Positions 5,224-5,317 of a stretch of DNA of 5,317 nt are shown piece after piece; the stretch's first letter is position 1, and the number at the start of each line of letters is the position of its first letter. The position numbers and the translations under genes were made by a program. Source of the stretch: JANQRV01 sp964533785. GTDB lineage: Bacteria; Bacteroidota; Bacteroidia; Chitinophagales; Saprospiraceae. Location: assembly GCA_964533785.1 (NCBI GenBank), contig CAZHNG010000425.1:1-5317 (forward strand), in the 5' to 3' direction. The notes beneath the pieces are model-generated. The model saw only the letters and a program-made list of their open reading frames with translations. It was not told the DNA's origin and made no database searches.

Positions 5224-5317
5224 ATGATTGAACTAAATGAATTCAAAGAAGAAAGCCAGCAGGCAATATTAAAGGCTGATGGGCCTGGTGCAACCGGCCC
5301 ATCAGCCTTTGTTGAAC
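5224..5317 (+). CDS. Possible start of a downstream gene, running off the window
   Basis: From the ATG at 5224 there are 31 codons without a stop, starting MIELNEFKEESQQAI, to the end of the window. I do not recognise the peptide. An open run of this length occurs by chance fairly often. The stretch also contains a perfect 15-bp-stem palindrome at 5271-5310, which is unusual inside a gene. A purine-rich GAGA immediately before the ATG is not a convincing ribosome-binding site. More likely it is a chance reading frame over a terminator. Confidence 0.18.
   Translation, partial: MIELNEFKEESQQAILKADGPGATGPSAFVE
5271..5310 (+). terminator. Perfect 15-bp hairpin, probable operon terminator
   Basis: The left arm 5271-5285 (AAAGGCTGATGGGCC) pairs perfectly with the right arm 5296-5310 (GGCCCATCAGCCTTT). 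Three further pairs inside the loop (GGT 5287-5289 with ACC 5293-5295) extend it. The stem is GC-rich at the top and ends in AAA/TTT, followed by GTTG, so the T-tract is short and interrupted. It lies about 155 bp after the last stop codon. The opposite strand reads CCTTTAATATT past the stem, so termination could be bidirectional. The symmetry is far beyond chance. The alternative is an inverted repeat at the edge of another element. Confidence 0.6.

Noticed and set aside
1..5317. CRISPR array, tRNA or rRNA gene, or insertion sequence
   Set aside because: No regularly spaced repeats, no tRNA or rRNA-like segment, and no transposase or integrase reading frame were found on either strand.

Overview
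The window holds one compact four-gene restriction-modification (RM) type operon on the + strand (235-5115), with short non-coding flanks. It probably comes from a member of the Bacteroidota. Four things suggest this: moderately AT-rich coding sequence, no strong Shine-Dalgarno sites, a promoter resembling the TTTG/TAnnTTTG type of that phylum, and proteins that look like Bacteroidota RM components. The assignment is inference; no rRNA or housekeeping gene confirms it. The first 60 bases are about 60% GC by hand count, far above the operon, so the operon may be an acquired accessory module.

Layout. 1-80 is a GC-rich left flank of unclear content. 81-136 is a hairpin bracketed by near-identical direct repeats (GCCAACCCGC / GCCAGCCCGC) and may act as a terminator. 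165-234 is the operon's promoter region and carries a CTCATA-T-TATGAG palindrome. Then come a 65-aa XRE-type regulator (235-432), a 224-aa methyltransferase-like protein with SAM motifs but no NPPY (433-1107), a 497-aa Eco57I-type N6-adenine methyltransferase with NPPYQ and a specificity region (1100-2593), and an 839-aa protein fusing a GIY-YIG (T5orf172/MUG113-like) domain to an SF2 helicase motor (2596-5115). 5118-5208 is a second structured element, again bracketed by GCCAAC-type direct repeats. 5271-5310 is a perfect 15-bp-stem hairpin, probably a terminator.

How the genes fit together (inference). The first two genes abut (TGA-ATG), the two methyltransferase genes overlap by 8 bp, and the helicase gene starts 2 bp after the second methyltransferase, so all four are probably co-transcribed and translationally coupled. 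The two methyltransferase-like proteins have complementary defects. The first keeps the canonical SAM motifs but lacks the catalytic tetrapeptide. The second keeps NPPY and a target-recognition region but has substitutions in SAM motifs I and II. They probably work as a pair. The last protein would be the restriction subunit: an ATP-driven DNA motor whose only visible nuclease candidate is the N-terminal GIY-YIG domain. The small regulator at the head would set operon expression, perhaps by binding the palindrome upstream of its own gene.

The most notable points are the GIY-YIG nuclease plus helicase as an ATP-dependent restriction subunit, the split or paired methyltransferase, and the paired hairpin/direct-repeat elements bracketing the operon.
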